This document shows positions 1 through 8,297 of a stretch of DNA of 64,000 bases, in pieces. How positions within the stretch are numbered: position 1 is the first letter of the stretch; each line of letters begins with the position of its first letter. The stretch is from the NCBI GenBank assembly GCA_038330415.1, contig JBBQNZ010000003.1, positions 1-64,000 on the forward strand, written 5' to 3'. This DNA is from Fodinibacter sp038330415 (GTDB taxonomy: Bacteria; Actinomycetota; Actinomycetes; Actinomycetales; Dermatophilaceae). A model generated the notes under the pieces. It was not told where the DNA came from, did no database searches, and worked only from the letters and a program-made list of their open reading frames with translations. The position numbers and the translations under genes are program-made.

Positions 1-57
1 CCTTCGGGCCGGGCGGCCCCCGGCCGATCGGCGGCTCACCAGACGCTGGCGGGGGGC

Positions 58-83
58 GGGGCCCGGCCCCCCGGGCGGGCCCC
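58..83 (-). terminator. GC-rich hairpin, possible terminator of the hydrolase gene
   Basis: Arms GGGGCCCG and CGGGCCCC form a perfect 8-bp inverted repeat with a 10-nt loop, 18 nt beyond the stop codon of the minus-strand hydrolase. There is no U-tract, so termination is inferred. I see no gene in the first 100 bases. Confidence 0.35.
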
Positions 84-100
84 GCGCCGAGGTCAGGCTG

Positions 101-1501
101 TCACCGCGACAGCGGGGTTCTGGTGCGCACCGCCTCGACGACGTCGAGGATGGCCCGGCTGGTGGTTGCGGCGTGCGCCGGGTCCGCGACCAGGGCCTCG
201 TGGCTGGCACCGGCGATGACACGGTGCATGCCGTCGGTTGAGAGGTCGGCCAGTCGCTGCTGCTTCTGGGGCCAGTCGGCGGCGCTGCCGACGCCGGCGC
301 TGAGCACCACGAGCGGCTTGCCGCCGAAGTCGCTCAGCGAGGCCGCCTCCTGCATCGAGTCGTTGGCCCGCAGGTATTCCTCGATGGTGCTGCCAATCGT
401 GCTCGGGATCGCGGTTCCGACGCGTACCTCGTCCCGCTCTCGGGACGGCAGGTCGACGGGCGCAAGCGCGGCGAACAGCCGCCCGACACCGATCCTGCCA
501 GCCGAGGAGGTCAGCGCCGCGAACCGGCGCAGGGGGTCATAGGTCCCGGGGGCACGTGGGCTCGGCGTCACGCCGGCGAGGTCGTAGTGAGGGGCGGTGG
601 AGTCGATGAGCACCATGCCCACGACCTCCTCGGGGTGTCGGGCCGCGAACGTCTGCGCGTAGAGCCCGCCGAAGGAGTGGCCGGCGATGACGTAGGGGCC
701 GGGCACCTCGGCGCGGTGGAGCATGGTGTCGAGGTCGGTGGAGATGTCGACGGCGTCCTGGGGGTGGTCGGCATCCTCGCTCCAGCCCCGTCCGGCCCGG
801 TCGTAGACGCAGACGGTGGTGTCGCGGGCCACCGCGGTGGTGATCCAGGCGAGATTGGCGGCCAGCTCGCCGCCCCCTGCCTCGACGACGACGGTCGGGC
901 TGCCGGATCCGGTGCAGGTGAGGTGCAGGCGGTGTCCACCCACGTCCACCAACCGACCCGGCATCGCCACGGATGCGTCAGCGGCCGTGCCGAAAGTCTG
1001 GTAGACCCCGCCCACGGCGGCGATCCCCATGGCGGCGATGACGGGATAGAGCAGCCAACGCGCAGCCCTGCCGCTCACGTCGCGACGGACTCGCTTCACC
1101 ATCCACAGGGCGAGTCCGAACAGCACCGGCGGCCAGACCCAGTCGACGACGGGATGAGCCGCGGACCCGAGGGCCAGCAGCGCGAGGCCGCTCGCGCCGA
1201 GCACAACGGCGGGCACAGCGGCCCACTGCTGCGGCTGCGAGGTGAAGCGCGCTGACAACCCGGCCAACGCGGCCCAGCCGAGCGCGAAGCCGCACAGCAC
1301 CGCCCCAGTGAGGGCACTCTCGGTGGCGGGCACCAAAGGCGCGGCGACGAGGGCAACGGCGGCCAGGAAACCGGCGACCAGTGACCCGACCACCACCACC
1401 GCCAGGCGAGCTCCCCGACGGTGCTGCGCAGCCGACGGCTGGGAGGGTGACGTGCTTGACGAGGAGGCGACGTCCTGGTCGATGCGGATGGGCGTGGTCA
1501 T
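101..1501 (-). CDS. membrane-anchored alpha/beta hydrolase
   Basis: Protein of 466 aa. Residues 1-30 are a Ser/Thr-rich cytoplasmic start. About 31-165 contain four or five hydrophobic segments. A classical alpha/beta-hydrolase domain follows from about 183: an oxyanion-type EAGGG stretch, DRAGRGWS near 234, nucleophile elbow GHSFGG at 274-279 (Ser276), and a GASHEA histidine near the C-terminus. The substrate is unknown; this group includes esterases and peptidases. I chose the ATG at 1501 because AGGAG lies 7 nt upstream; a longer in-frame reading to 1849 would run through the palindromic promoter region. It is divergent from the HD-domain gene, with two dyads between them. Confidence 0.88.
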   Translation of the reverse strand: MTTPIRIDQDVASSSSTSPSQPSAAQHRRGARLAVVVVGSLVAGFLAAVALVAAPLVPATESALTGAVLCGFALGWAALAGLSARFTSQPQQWAAVPAVVLGASGLALLALGSAAHPVVDWVWPPVLFGLALWMVKRVRRDVSGRAARWLLYPVIAAMGIAAVGGVYQTFGTAADASVAMPGRLVDVGGHRLHLTCTGSGSPTVVVEAGGGELAANLAWITTAVARDTTVCVYDRAGRGWSEDADHPQDAVDISTDLDTMLHRAEVPGPYVIAGHSFGGLYAQTFAARHPEEVVGMVLIDSTAPHYDLAGVTPSPRAPGTYDPLRRFAALTSSAGRIGVGRLFAALAPVDLPSRERDEVRVGTAIPSTIGSTIEEYLRANDSMQEAASLSDFGGKPLVVLSAGVGSAADWPQKQQRLADLSTDGMHRVIAGASHEALVADPAHAATTSRAILDVVEAVRTRTPLSR

Positions 1502-1570
1502 GGCGGGCTCCTGTGGGGGTGGCGACGAGCGGGTGGAGCACCCACGCTCCTCGGCGATCAGCTGCGTCGC

Positions 1571-1588
1571 CCCGGTCGAATGACCGGG
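1571..1588. promoter_or_regulatory. dyad operator candidate A
   Basis: CCCGGTC and GACCGGG form a perfect 7-bp inverted repeat around the 4-nt spacer GAAT. The site lies in the divergent promoter region between the hydrolase (start 1501) and the HD protein (start 1685). It is one of three near-identical sites in the window; the next is 35 bp away centre to centre. Confidence 0.6.
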
Positions 1589-1605
1589 ATTGCCTCCGCC
1601 GCGAT

Positions 1606-1623
1606 CCCGGTCAGATGACCGGG
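1606..1623. promoter_or_regulatory. dyad operator candidate B
   Basis: CCCGGTC-AGAT-GACCGGG has the same perfect 7-bp arms as site A and the same AT dinucleotide at the right edge of the spacer. Two matching sites 35 bp apart suggest a dimeric regulator binding twice. The STAND/LuxR protein encoded at 3526-6264 is the natural candidate, by inference. Confidence 0.6.
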
Positions 1624-1684
1624 GCGAGCCCGACACCGTTGCGGCAAGGTCTGAGACGACCGCACCGTGACCAAGGAGATGGAC

Positions 1685-2449
1685 ATGAGACCTGCAACGT
1701 CGGTGGGAACGATCGACTGGACGATCCGCACCGGCGGGCGACTCCAACCCGCTGAACGCCGTCTCCTGGTCGCCGACCTGGCGCGCGTGCACCTCGGCAA
1801 CGCCGTCGGCCGGTTCAGCGTCCTCCTCGGCCTGAACCCGCGACGGCACGCCTACCTACCGCCCGAGCGGCTGGTGCCACCGGACTCCCCGTTGACCCGC
1901 GCGGCGCACCAAGCAGCCGTGGCTACCCTTCCTGCCACCCTGCTGAACCACAGTCACCGCACCTTCGTGTTCGGTAGGGCCCTGGGCGAGCTCGAAGAGG
2001 TCGATGTCGACGCTGAGCTGCTGTATGCCGCTGCGCTGCTGCACGACACCGGTCTGGTTCTCGCCCGCGGCCGGGAGGACTTCACCCTGACGTCCGCTCG
2101 CGTCGCCCGCGACCTGTCCGAACAGGTGGGGCTGTCCACCGCGGCGACCGAGACCCTGCAGACGGCGATCACCATGCACTGCAGCCCGCGCGTCACCCTC
2201 GCGGCCGGGCCGGTCGCCTACCTGCTGGCGGCCGGGGCCGGTGTCGACGTCGTCGGCCTGCGCTGCTGGGACCTGCCCCGTTCCACCCTGGTCGCTGCCG
2301 TCGCGGCCCACCCGCGCGAGGACTTCAAGGAGTACTTCAGGCGCGCCTGGGCGGACGAGGCGGCTCGGGTCCCCGCGGGCCGCGCGAGGCTGCTGCGCCG
2401 TTACGGCGCGTTCACGGCCGCTGTGGCCCTTGCCCCGTTCGACGAGTGA
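1685..2449 (+). CDS. HD-domain protein (putative metal-dependent hydrolase)
   Basis: Protein of 254 aa. The HD signature is visible as NHSHRT at 88-93 and LLHDTG at 119-124 (His120-Asp121), which are the metal ligands of the HD superfamily. The arrangement resembles cyanamide-hydratase-like HD proteins. Residues 1-60 and the Arg-rich C-terminus are not recognised. Three in-frame starts exist (1667 GTG, 1679 ATG, 1685 ATG). The AAGGAG at 1673-1678 fits only the ATG at 1685, at 6 nt. It shares a dyad-bearing intergenic region with the divergent hydrolase. The substrate cannot be deduced. Confidence 0.8.
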   Translation: MRPATSVGTIDWTIRTGGRLQPAERRLLVADLARVHLGNAVGRFSVLLGLNPRRHAYLPPERLVPPDSPLTRAAHQAAVATLPATLLNHSHRTFVFGRALGELEEVDVDAELLYAAALLHDTGLVLARGREDFTLTSARVARDLSEQVGLSTAATETLQTAITMHCSPRVTLAAGPVAYLLAAGAGVDVVGLRCWDLPRSTLVAAVAAHPREDFKEYFRRAWADEAARVPAGRARLLRRYGAFTAAVALAPFDE

Positions 2450-2519
2450 GCGCGCGCGACCCCATCACCCTTCAGGCGCAGGCCTGTCTGTTCGGGCCCG
2501 TGGATCGGACTGGTCGGAG

Positions 2520-3434
2520 CTACCCGCGGGTGGCCCTCGCCACGTCCTCGCCGACCAGGTCGGCGTTGAGCTCGATGGCTGCGGCGGACCCCTCACCAGC
2601 GGCGGTGATGACCTGGGCCCGCGGGTTGACGACATTGCCCGCCACCCAGACGCCGGGCGCGCTGGTGGCGCCCGACGGACCCGCGCTGACCCAGCCCACG
2701 TCATCCATGACGCAGCCGAGCTGCATGAGGAGGTCGTTGTTGGGCACCAATCGCGGAGGCACGAAGACCGCATCCCGGGCCATCACGCGACCGTCATCCA
2801 TCTGCAGCCCTTTGAGCCGGTCCTTCTCCACGAGGATCTGCTGCACGGTGCCTTCGACGACCTCGACGCCCCGGGACTCCAGCTGGGTTCGCTGCAAGTC
2901 GGTGAGGATACCGATGGGCATGACGAGGATGACGTCACCGGACCACTGCCGGACGATCTGCGCGTACCTCACCGACTCCGGGGCGGAGCCCAGGACGGCC
3001 AGGGCCTGGTCGGCCACCTCGTGTCCGTGGCAGTACGGGCAGTGCAGCACGTCGCGTCCCCACCGCTCAGCCAGGCCGGAGACCTCGGGAAGCTCATCGC
3101 GCAGACCGGTGGCCACCAGCAACCTGCGGGCGGAGACCTGGGTCCCGTCCGAGAGCGAGACCGTGAAGGTCGTGGTTCTGTCCGCGACCACGTGGGTGAC
3201 GGAGACCCCACGGACCTCGCCGCCGTATCCCCGCACCTCGTGCCGTCCGACGGCCAGCAGGTCTGCGGGCGACATGCCGTCGCGGGACAGGAAGCCGTGC
3301 ATGTGCGCGGCGGGAGCGTTGCGCGGCACACCCGAGTCCACGACGAGCACCCTCCGTCGAGTCCTGGAGAGCACCAGCGCGGCTGACAGCCCGGCGGCGC
3401 TGCCGCCGACCACCACCACGTCGTAGTCACCCAT
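2520..3434 (-). CDS. FAD-dependent thioredoxin-reductase-like oxidoreductase with CPYC motif
   Basis: Protein of 304 aa. It has an N-terminal dinucleotide fold (GGSAAG, 10-15), a redox pair in HCPYCHG (Cys132, Cys135), and a C-terminal FAD-binding segment with PRAQVITAAGEGSAAA. Classical bacterial TrxR carries CATC. CPYCHG-type centres are seen in GliT/HlmI-like dithiol oxidases and related reductases, so the partner is probably a small dithiol rather than thioredoxin (family knowledge plus inference). A close paralogue lies at 12800-13753. A GTG five codons upstream (3449) is a possible alternative start; neither start has a strong ribosome binding site. It is divergent from the STAND/LuxR regulator. 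Confidence 0.85.
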   Translation of the reverse strand: MGDYDVVVVGGSAAGLSAALVLSRTRRRVLVVDSGVPRNAPAAHMHGFLSRDGMSPADLLAVGRHEVRGYGGEVRGVSVTHVVADRTTTFTVSLSDGTQVSARRLLVATGLRDELPEVSGLAERWGRDVLHCPYCHGHEVADQALAVLGSAPESVRYAQIVRQWSGDVILVMPIGILTDLQRTQLESRGVEVVEGTVQQILVEKDRLKGLQMDDGRVMARDAVFVPPRLVPNNDLLMQLGCVMDDVGWVSAGPSGATSAPGVWVAGNVVNPRAQVITAAGEGSAAAIELNADLVGEDVARATRG

Positions 3435-3514
3435 GTCCGCAGCATGCACCTAGCGACCCGCCACGTCACTGCCCCAGGGAGATCTGAAGAGTGCACCGCG
3501 TTCGCCGGGAGCGG

Positions 3515-3520
3515 TACGGT
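3515..3520 (+). promoter_or_regulatory. -10 box of the STAND/LuxR gene
   Basis: TACGGT ends 5 nt before the GTG at 3526. No Shine-Dalgarno sequence precedes that GTG, so the mRNA is probably leaderless or nearly so. No good -35 is seen. Confidence 0.45.
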
Positions 3521-3525
3521 GGCTC

Positions 3526-6264
3526 GTGCTTCACGGCCGCGAGGTAGAACGGGCGCTGCTTGCCGCCATGGTCGACCACGCGCGTGCCGCAACCGCCGAC
3601 GTCCTAGTCCTGGTGGGAGAGCCCGGTGTGGGCAAGACCGCCCTGTTGCTCGACCTGGTGGCCTCGCAACACGGCGCAGGTGGCGCACGCGTGCTGCGCA
3701 CTGCCGGAGTGCAGTCCGAGTCGCCGATGCCGTTCGCAGCCCTGCACCGGCTCCTCCGCCCGGTCGCGGGACTCGACCTGCTGCCGCCTCCCCAGGCACG
3801 GGCGTTGCGCGTTGCCTTCGGTCTCGAGGACGGTCCCACCGTCGAGCCGTTCCTGGTCGGGGTCGCCACCTTGTCGGCGTTGACCGAGGCGGGCGCCGAC
3901 GGCGCGCCAGTGCTCTGTGTGGTGGACGACGCGCAGTGGCTGGACTCCGCATCCGCGGACGCGTTGCTCTTCACGGCCCGCCAGCTGTCCGCCGACCCGG
4001 TCGCCATGGTGTTCGCGGCCCGTGCCGACGATGGCGGCACGGCCGGGTTCGTGGCCGAGGGGCTTCCCGTGCTGCGGGTGGGGGGCCTGGCGGCGGACAG
4101 TGCTCGGCAGCTGCTGGACTCGCTCAGTGACACCGCGCTGGCCCGCGACGTGGTCGACCGCCTGGTCTCCGAGACCGGCGGGAACCCGCTCGCACTGCTG
4201 GAGCTGCCCACCGGGCTGACTCCAGACCAGCTGCACGGGACGGCACCGATGCCACGGCAGCTGACCCTCACGGCAGGCGTGGAACGCGCCTTCCTCGACC
4301 GGTGCCGCCGGCTCAGCATGGAGGTGCAGACGTTGCTCCTGGTCGCGGCCGCGGACTCCACCGGACGCGTCGACGTCGTGCGCCATGCAGCTCAAGCCCT
4401 GGGCGTCCACGCCATTGCATGGGAGGACGCAGAACGCGCCGGGCTGCTCACCGTCACCGGTGACATCGTCGCGGTCCGGCACCCCTTGGTGCGTTCGTCG
4501 GTTTACCAGGCGGCCACCAGCTTCGAGCGGCGACAGGTGCACCGAGCGCTGGCGGACGCCGTCGGACCGGACGAGCCAGACCGGGCGACGTGGCACCGGG
4601 CCGCAGCGGCCGATGGCCCCGACGCCGACGTCGCCGACGCCCTGCACCAGGTCGCGCTCCGAGCCGAGCAGCGGGGCGGTCACGTGGCCGCATCCGACGC
4701 CTTCGAACGCGCCGCGACCCTGACGGTGGACGAGGCGGCACGCGCGGCCCGGTTGTTCGGTGCCGCGCGCACCGCTTGGGCCGCCGGACAGGCTGTCCGA
4801 GCCCGGTCGCTGGCTGCCTCAGCGCGTGAGCTCGCCGACGACCCGCTGCTTCGGGCGGACATCGATCGGCTCCGGGCCCGGATCGAGATCTATGTCGGCT
4901 CCGCCGCCGACGCGCACCGCATCTTCACCATGGGGGCGCGTGCGGTCGCATACTCGGACCACGGCCGCGCCCTCGAGATGGCGTCCGCCGCCGCGCTGAC
5001 CCGTACCTTCGGCGGCGACAGCGGAGCCAGCCTCCCCAACGATGTCCTGGCGCACATGTTGGAACCGAGCGATGCCGACACCGCCCGCACCGCCTGCCTG
5101 CGCCTGTTGTTGGGCACGCTCACTTCCTCCGCGGAGCAGGACTGGGCTCGCGCGACGGCCACCCTCGACCGCGCCCTGGTCGCGGGGCGCCAGGTGGAGG
5201 ACCTGGACGTGCTGGGCAACCTCGGCAACACGGCCCTCGACCTGGGTCACGACGACGGCGCCCGGTTCTACTACTCCGCGATGGTGTCCGCGGCTCGCGA
5301 GCTCGGCGCCGGAATGGTGGTCATCTACGGTCTGGAACGGCTCGCCTTCGCTCAGCTCCCCGCCGCCTGGACCGTGGTGCGAAGCGCCGCGAACGAGGCC
5401 CTGGCCCTCGCAGGCAGCATCGGGCAGCCCACCCTCACGGCCGCCCCCTTGGCTTGGCTCACCCTGCTGTCGGCACTGACCGGCAGCGACAACTTCGACC
5501 ACCACCTGGCCGAGGCCGAACGGGTCGCCGCCCAGCACCCGCTCGGCATCCTCACCGACCCGGTGCACGACCTGATCCGCTGGGCGAAGGGCACCCGCGC
5601 CGCCGCCGCCGGTGACCCAGCGGCAGCCCTGCACCACGTGGCCGCCATGCGCGTACCGGCCCTGCAGCGGATGGCAACCGTCGACCGGGTAGAAGCGGCC
5701 GTGCGCGCCGGCGACCGCGACCAGGCCCTGGCCTGGGTGGCCGAGCTGACCCCGTTCGCGACCATGACGAACCGCTCGTGGGCCGTGGCCGACATACACC
5801 TCGGGCACGCCCTGACGGCCACGGATCCCGAGGCCGCCGCGGAGTCGTTCGACGAGGCAGTGCGGCACTTCGCCCTGGCTTCGCGGCCCTACGACCTGGC
5901 GCGGGCCCGCCTCGCCTACGGCGAGTTCCTGCGCCGCGGCAACCGCCGCGTCGACGCCCGCGGGCACCTGCGGTCGGCGTTGGAGACGTTCACCGACCTG
6001 GGCGCACTCCCCCTGGTGGCCCGAGCGACACAGGAGCTGCGCGCCTCCGGTGAGACCGCCCGCAAACGCGACCCGTCGACGCTGCTCGACCTCACCCCCA
6101 TGGAGCGCAAGATCGCCCAGCTGGTAAGCACCGGCCTGTCGAACAAGGACGTGGCCGCGCAGTGCTGGGTATCGCCCCGCACGGTGGCCTTCCACCTGCG
6201 GAACGTCTTCACCAAGGTCGGCGTCAGCTCACGCACCGAGCTCGCCCAGCTCGACCTCGACTGA
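3526..6264 (+). CDS. STAND-type ATPase transcriptional regulator with C-terminal LuxR HTH
   Basis: Protein of 912 aa. Walker A GEPGVGKT is at 31-38 and a Walker B-like run ending in VVDDAQWLD near 130. A long alpha-helical, TPR-like middle (about 400-820) follows. A LuxR-type helix-turn-helix sits near 845-905 (LTPMERKIAQLVSTGLSNKDVA, then a PRTVAFHLRNVFTKVGV region). Such proteins are signal-responsive ATPases that activate nearby genes. The GTG start is supported by a -10 box 5 nt upstream. It lies between two groups of genes that share a dyad sequence, making it the likely local activator. The inducer is unknown. Confidence 0.9.
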   Translation: MLHGREVERALLAAMVDHARAATADVLVLVGEPGVGKTALLLDLVASQHGAGGARVLRTAGVQSESPMPFAALHRLLRPVAGLDLLPPPQARALRVAFGLEDGPTVEPFLVGVATLSALTEAGADGAPVLCVVDDAQWLDSASADALLFTARQLSADPVAMVFAARADDGGTAGFVAEGLPVLRVGGLAADSARQLLDSLSDTALARDVVDRLVSETGGNPLALLELPTGLTPDQLHGTAPMPRQLTLTAGVERAFLDRCRRLSMEVQTLLLVAAADSTGRVDVVRHAAQALGVHAIAWEDAERAGLLTVTGDIVAVRHPLVRSSVYQAATSFERRQVHRALADAVGPDEPDRATWHRAAAADGPDADVADALHQVALRAEQRGGHVAASDAFERAATLTVDEAARAARLFGAARTAWAAGQAVRARSLAASARELADDPLLRADIDRLRARIEIYVGSAADAHRIFTMGARAVAYSDHGRALEMASAAALTRTFGGDSGASLPNDVLAHMLEPSDADTARTACLRLLLGTLTSSAEQDWARATATLDRALVAGRQVEDLDVLGNLGNTALDLGHDDGARFYYSAMVSAARELGAGMVVIYGLERLAFAQLPAAWTVVRSAANEALALAGSIGQPTLTAAPLAWLTLLSALTGSDNFDHHLAEAERVAAQHPLGILTDPVHDLIRWAKGTRAAAAGDPAAALHHVAAMRVPALQRMATVDRVEAAVRAGDRDQALAWVAELTPFATMTNRSWAVADIHLGHALTATDPEAAAESFDEAVRHFALASRPYDLARARLAYGEFLRRGNRRVDARGHLRSALETFTDLGALPLVARATQELRASGETARKRDPSTLLDLTPMERKIAQLVSTGLSNKDVAAQCWVSPRTVAFHLRNVFTKVGVSSRTELAQLDLD

Positions 6265-6325
6265 GTACTCGGCCGGATCGCTGGCCTCTGGCGGGCGCTT
6301 ACCCCGCATGTCAGCCGGCCCACAC

Positions 6326-6343
6326 CCCGGCCAAATGACCGGC
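6326..6343. promoter_or_regulatory. dyad operator candidate C
   Basis: CCCGGCC-AAAT-GACCGGC matches sites A and B (CCCGGTC-N4-GACCGGG) apart from one change at the inner edge of the left arm and one at the end of the right arm. The inner CCGG...GACCGG core and the ATGACCGG half are intact. It lies 62 bp after the LuxR regulator stop and 110 bp before the DHA2 transporter. Confidence 0.55.
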
Positions 6344-6453
6344 GCGAGCGTGCGGCATCCGGACGACGGTAAGAGGCGGCACCAGCCCGGCACACCCCGT
6401 GCGGTGCACACCTCCAGAAGACCGATCCGTCAGCATCCCGCCAAGGAGTAGCC

Positions 6454-7995
6454 ATGCACGCCAAGCCCGCCGCCGAACCGCTCGCGGTCGACCCGACCCA
6501 TCTTGCCGCCCACACGTCGCACGCCCCGACCGGCACCGCTCACGACGGGGGCGCGCCCGCCACCGCCCACCATGCCGGCGTCGACCCAGATGACGGCCCG
6601 GGGAAGCCCTGGGTCGTGTTGGCCCTCGCGCTCGCCGCGCAGGTGCTGGTCGTGCTGGACATCTCGGTGGTCAACACCGCGCTGCCGTCGATCGGGCGTG
6701 ACCTGGGCCTGGACGGGTCCGACCTGGCCTGGGTCGTCACCGCCTACCTGATGATGTCCGGCGGCGGCCTGCTGTTCGGCGGCCGCATCGCCGACCTGCT
6801 CTCCCGCACGTGGGTCTTCCTGTGCGGGCTGGCCATGTTCACCGCCGCGTCCGTCGTCAGCGGCTTCGCCGGCAACGCCACCGAGCTAGTCACCGCCCGC
6901 GCAGCCCAGGGGCTCGCCGCCGCCCTGATGACTCCCGCCGCACTGTCCATCATCATGACCACGTACTCGGGCGCCCAGCGCCGCACCGGCCTGGCTCTGT
7001 GGGGCGCCGTCGGGTCGCTCGGCGTGGCCGCCGGGGTGCTGCTCGGCGGAGCCCTCACCACCTGGGCCGGCTGGCAGGCCATCTTCTTCATCAACGCGCC
7101 CATCGGCGCCGTCGCGTTCCTCGTCGGCCTCAAGGTCGTCCCCCAGGTCAAGACGCCGCGCGTCTCGCTGAACCAGTTCGACCTGCTCGGCGCAGCCACC
7201 CTCATCGGAAGCCTCGCCGCGCTCATCTTCGCCCTGGGCGCCACCGAGCAGCACGGGTGGCTCTCCGCACGGGTCCTGCTCTCTCTGACCGGATCCGCGC
7301 TACTGGCCGCCGCCTTCATCGCGCTGGAGCGTCGCGCCTCCAGCCCGCTCGTCCCGCCGCACACCTGGAAGGTGAAGTCCCTGGTCGCCGGGACGACGGT
7401 GATGCTCGGGATCACCGGCATCCTGGTCGGAACCGTTTTCCTCACCTCCATCTTCGTCCAGACCGTCATGGGCTACTCCGCCATCCGGGCCGGCGTCGCC
7501 TTTGTACCGTTCTCGCTCGCAATCACCGTCGGCACGGTGCTGGCCAAGCACGCCCTGGCCCACGCCACGCCACGTGCACTCGCCGCGATCGGGCTGCTCC
7601 TGGTCGCTGGGGGAGCGGTCCTACTCGCCCAGGCGTCCACCGGAGCCGACTTCGCCATCGACGTCCTGCCCGGAATGCTCATCATCGGCTTGGGCGTCGG
7701 CATGGTCTTCGTCCCCGTTTCCGTGACCGCCCTGGCCGGCATCCCCCCGCAGCACGCCGGCATGGCCTCCGGGTTCCTCATGACCGGCCACGAGGTCGGC
7801 GCCGCCCTCGGCGTCGCCATCATCTCGGCGGTGGCCAGCACCGCCGGGAGCCTGGCCAGCGCCACCGGAGTCGTGGACGGCTTCCCCCGCGGTTTCCTGG
7901 CCGCGGCAGGCATAGCCCTCGCGCTGGCCGCTTTCGCCTACCTGCGGATGCCGGCCGTGCGAGCCGAAGACGCCGCGATGCACATGCACCACTGA
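6454..7995 (+). CDS. MFS drug-resistance-type transporter, DHA2 (14-TM) family
   Basis: Protein of 513 aa. A His-rich cytoplasmic tail (about 1-48) precedes the first helix. Motif D1-like VLDISVVNTALPSIG and the loop GGRIADLLSRTWVF are typical of EmrB/QacA-type proton antiporters. Fourteen hydrophobic segments can be counted, and the protein ends in MHMHH. AAGGAG about 6 nt before the ATG supports the start. It lies immediately after the STAND/LuxR gene with dyad C between them, so it is probably a regulated exporter. The substrate is unknown. Confidence 0.9.
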   Translation: MHAKPAAEPLAVDPTHLAAHTSHAPTGTAHDGGAPATAHHAGVDPDDGPGKPWVVLALALAAQVLVVLDISVVNTALPSIGRDLGLDGSDLAWVVTAYLMMSGGGLLFGGRIADLLSRTWVFLCGLAMFTAASVVSGFAGNATELVTARAAQGLAAALMTPAALSIIMTTYSGAQRRTGLALWGAVGSLGVAAGVLLGGALTTWAGWQAIFFINAPIGAVAFLVGLKVVPQVKTPRVSLNQFDLLGAATLIGSLAALIFALGATEQHGWLSARVLLSLTGSALLAAAFIALERRASSPLVPPHTWKVKSLVAGTTVMLGITGILVGTVFLTSIFVQTVMGYSAIRAGVAFVPFSLAITVGTVLAKHALAHATPRALAAIGLLLVAGGAVLLAQASTGADFAIDVLPGMLIIGLGVGMVFVPVSVTALAGIPPQHAGMASGFLMTGHEVGAALGVAIISAVASTAGSLASATGVVDGFPRGFLAAAGIALALAAFAYLRMPAVRAEDAAMHMHH

Positions 7996-8049
7996 CCGAC
8001 TCACGACCCCAGCAGCAGCTGAAGCCACTCGAACCGGCCGGGTTCTTCG

Positions 8050-8254
8050 TCAGCCACCGACCGCGACGACCAGGATCAGGGCGCAGAGCACGAGAGCGAT
8101 CGGAGTCATCACGAGCCGCTCGGAAGACCCGTCGAGAAGATCTCGTGCTACCCACCCCAGGCGAATGGTCCCGGGGAGCGAACGCCCAAAGGGCCTGGAC
8201 GACTGCGAAGGCCACCAAAGGCAGGCACATTCCGGACGCAGCAAAGCTGGTCAT
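8050..8254 (-). pseudogene. possible frameshifted small two-helix membrane protein
   Basis: From the ATG at 8254 one frame gives a start followed by a strongly hydrophobic stretch (CLPLVAFAVVQALWAF). A neighbouring frame then gives MTPIALVLCALILVVAVGG and a stop at 8050. Joined by a single shift near 8170 they would make a roughly 65-residue two-helix peptide that extends the CPBP operon. No family was recognised, and the rest of 7996-8297 shows only a weak hairpin at 8031-8045. Confidence 0.25.
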
Positions 8255-8297
8255 GGGTTCTGCCCTTCGGCGTGGTTCCCGCACTCAAGGGTGGCGA

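Noticed and set aside
1502..1849. N-terminal extension of the alpha/beta hydrolase
   Set aside because: It would translate through both operator dyads, and the ATG at 1501 has a good ribosome binding site.
4819..6195. 458-residue open frame on the minus strand
   Set aside because: Antisense to the STAND/LuxR gene; His/Gly/Val-rich shadow.
8031..8045. GAACC/GGTTC hairpin as terminator of the DHA2 gene
   Set aside because: Only 5 bp with a 5-nt loop and no T-tract; too weak to list as a terminator.
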